DNA of 5,733 nt from positions 1-5,733 of the forward strand of contig PULL01000319.1 of assembly GCA_003550945.1 (NCBI GenBank), given 5' to 3'. A model generated the notes under the pieces. It worked only from the letters and a program-made list of their open reading frames with translations, was not told where the DNA came from and made no database searches. Below, piece by piece: positions 5,637 through 5,733 of the stretch; within the stretch, counting starts at the first letter, position 1, and the number at the start of each line of letters is the position of its first letter. A program made the position numbers and the translations under genes. The stretch comes from Thioalkalivibrio sp. Its GTDB lineage: Bacteria > Pseudomonadota > Gammaproteobacteria > Ectothiorhodospirales > Ectothiorhodospiraceae.

Positions 5637-5733
5637 TTGGAACAGTTTCGCGGAACCACCATCGTCAGCGTGCGGCGCAACGGCGAGGTCACGCTCGGCG
5701 GGGACGGACAGGTATCGCTGGGTAACACGGTGA
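5637..5733 (+). CDS. hslV: ATP-dependent protease subunit HslV (N-terminal part, cut by window edge)
   Basis: HslV is the threonine peptidase of the HslUV (ClpQY) proteasome-like complex, which degrades misfolded and regulatory proteins in the cytoplasm. Only the first 32 codons are present; the family is about 175-185 residues. The visible sequence MEQFRGTTIVSVRRNGEV, then GGDGQVSLGNTV, matches the HslV N terminus. T7 in GTTIVSVRR is expected to become the catalytic Thr1 after removal of the six-residue pro-sequence MEQFRG, instead of only Met as in E. coli. The start is TTG 5637: the in-frame codon chain upstream runs without ATG, GTG or another TTG back to the xerC TAG (5604-5606), so this is the only ordinary start before Thr1. 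The 30-base gap to xerC leaves little room for a promoter, so co-transcription is likely; hslU should follow. Confidence 0.93.
   Translation, partial: MEQFRGTTIVSVRRNGEVTLGGDGQVSLGNTV

Noticed and set aside
1..5733. CRISPR array, insertion sequence, phage or toxin-antitoxin module
   Set aside because: No spaced direct repeats, transposase or paired small toxin genes were seen; XerC is the chromosomal housekeeping type by context.

Overview
The window is GC-rich and reads as a chromosomal segment of a sulfur-oxidising gammaproteobacterium. Two things point there. A soxYZ pair encodes the thiosulfate-oxidation carrier. The gene order lptM-lysA-dapF-DUF484-xerC is the classic gammaproteobacterial order (compare lppL-lysA-dapF-xerC in Pseudomonas and dapF-yigA-xerC in E. 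coli), here followed by hslV. A Thioalkalivibrio/Ectothiorhodospiraceae-like host is my best guess, but it is inference from gene content and base composition only.

Layout. Bases 1-395 hold no gene I can support; they contain a short tandem duplication, some hairpins and one weak ORF with a hydrophobic stretch. A strong intrinsic terminator (396-421) ends a minus-strand operon of soxY (1275-802) and soxZ (753-448), each with a good ribosome binding site. The 293-base divergent region 1276-1568 holds the soxY leader, with two touching palindromes, a larger imperfect hairpin and the likely promoters of both sides. From 1569 everything is on the plus strand and tightly packed: lptM, lysA, a 54-codon ORF of unknown function, dapF, a DUF484/YigA gene, xerC, and the first 32 codons of hslV, which runs off the right edge. 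The first five junctions of this run overlap (1, 1, 4, 4 and 29 bases); the last, xerC to hslV, has a 30-base gap. This suggests one transcript with translational coupling.

How the genes work together. SoxY and SoxZ form the periplasmic carrier on which thiosulfate sulfur is covalently held; SoxY carries the Tat signal and the terminal swinging-arm cysteine, and SoxZ lacks a signal of its own. No soxXA, soxB or soxCD is present here, so the partners must be elsewhere. In the plus-strand operon, DapF makes meso-diaminopimelate and LysA decarboxylates it to lysine, linking peptidoglycan and lysine supply. LptM is a small outer-membrane lipoprotein that assists LptD assembly. XerC is one of the two recombinases resolving chromosome dimers at dif, and HslV is the peptidase of the HslUV protease. 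DUF484 has no established role.

I see no clear new multi-gene system. The most novel elements are the 54-codon ORF coupled between lysA and dapF, the linked question of a GTG start for dapF, the forced TTG start of hslV, and an extra cysteine in SoxY.
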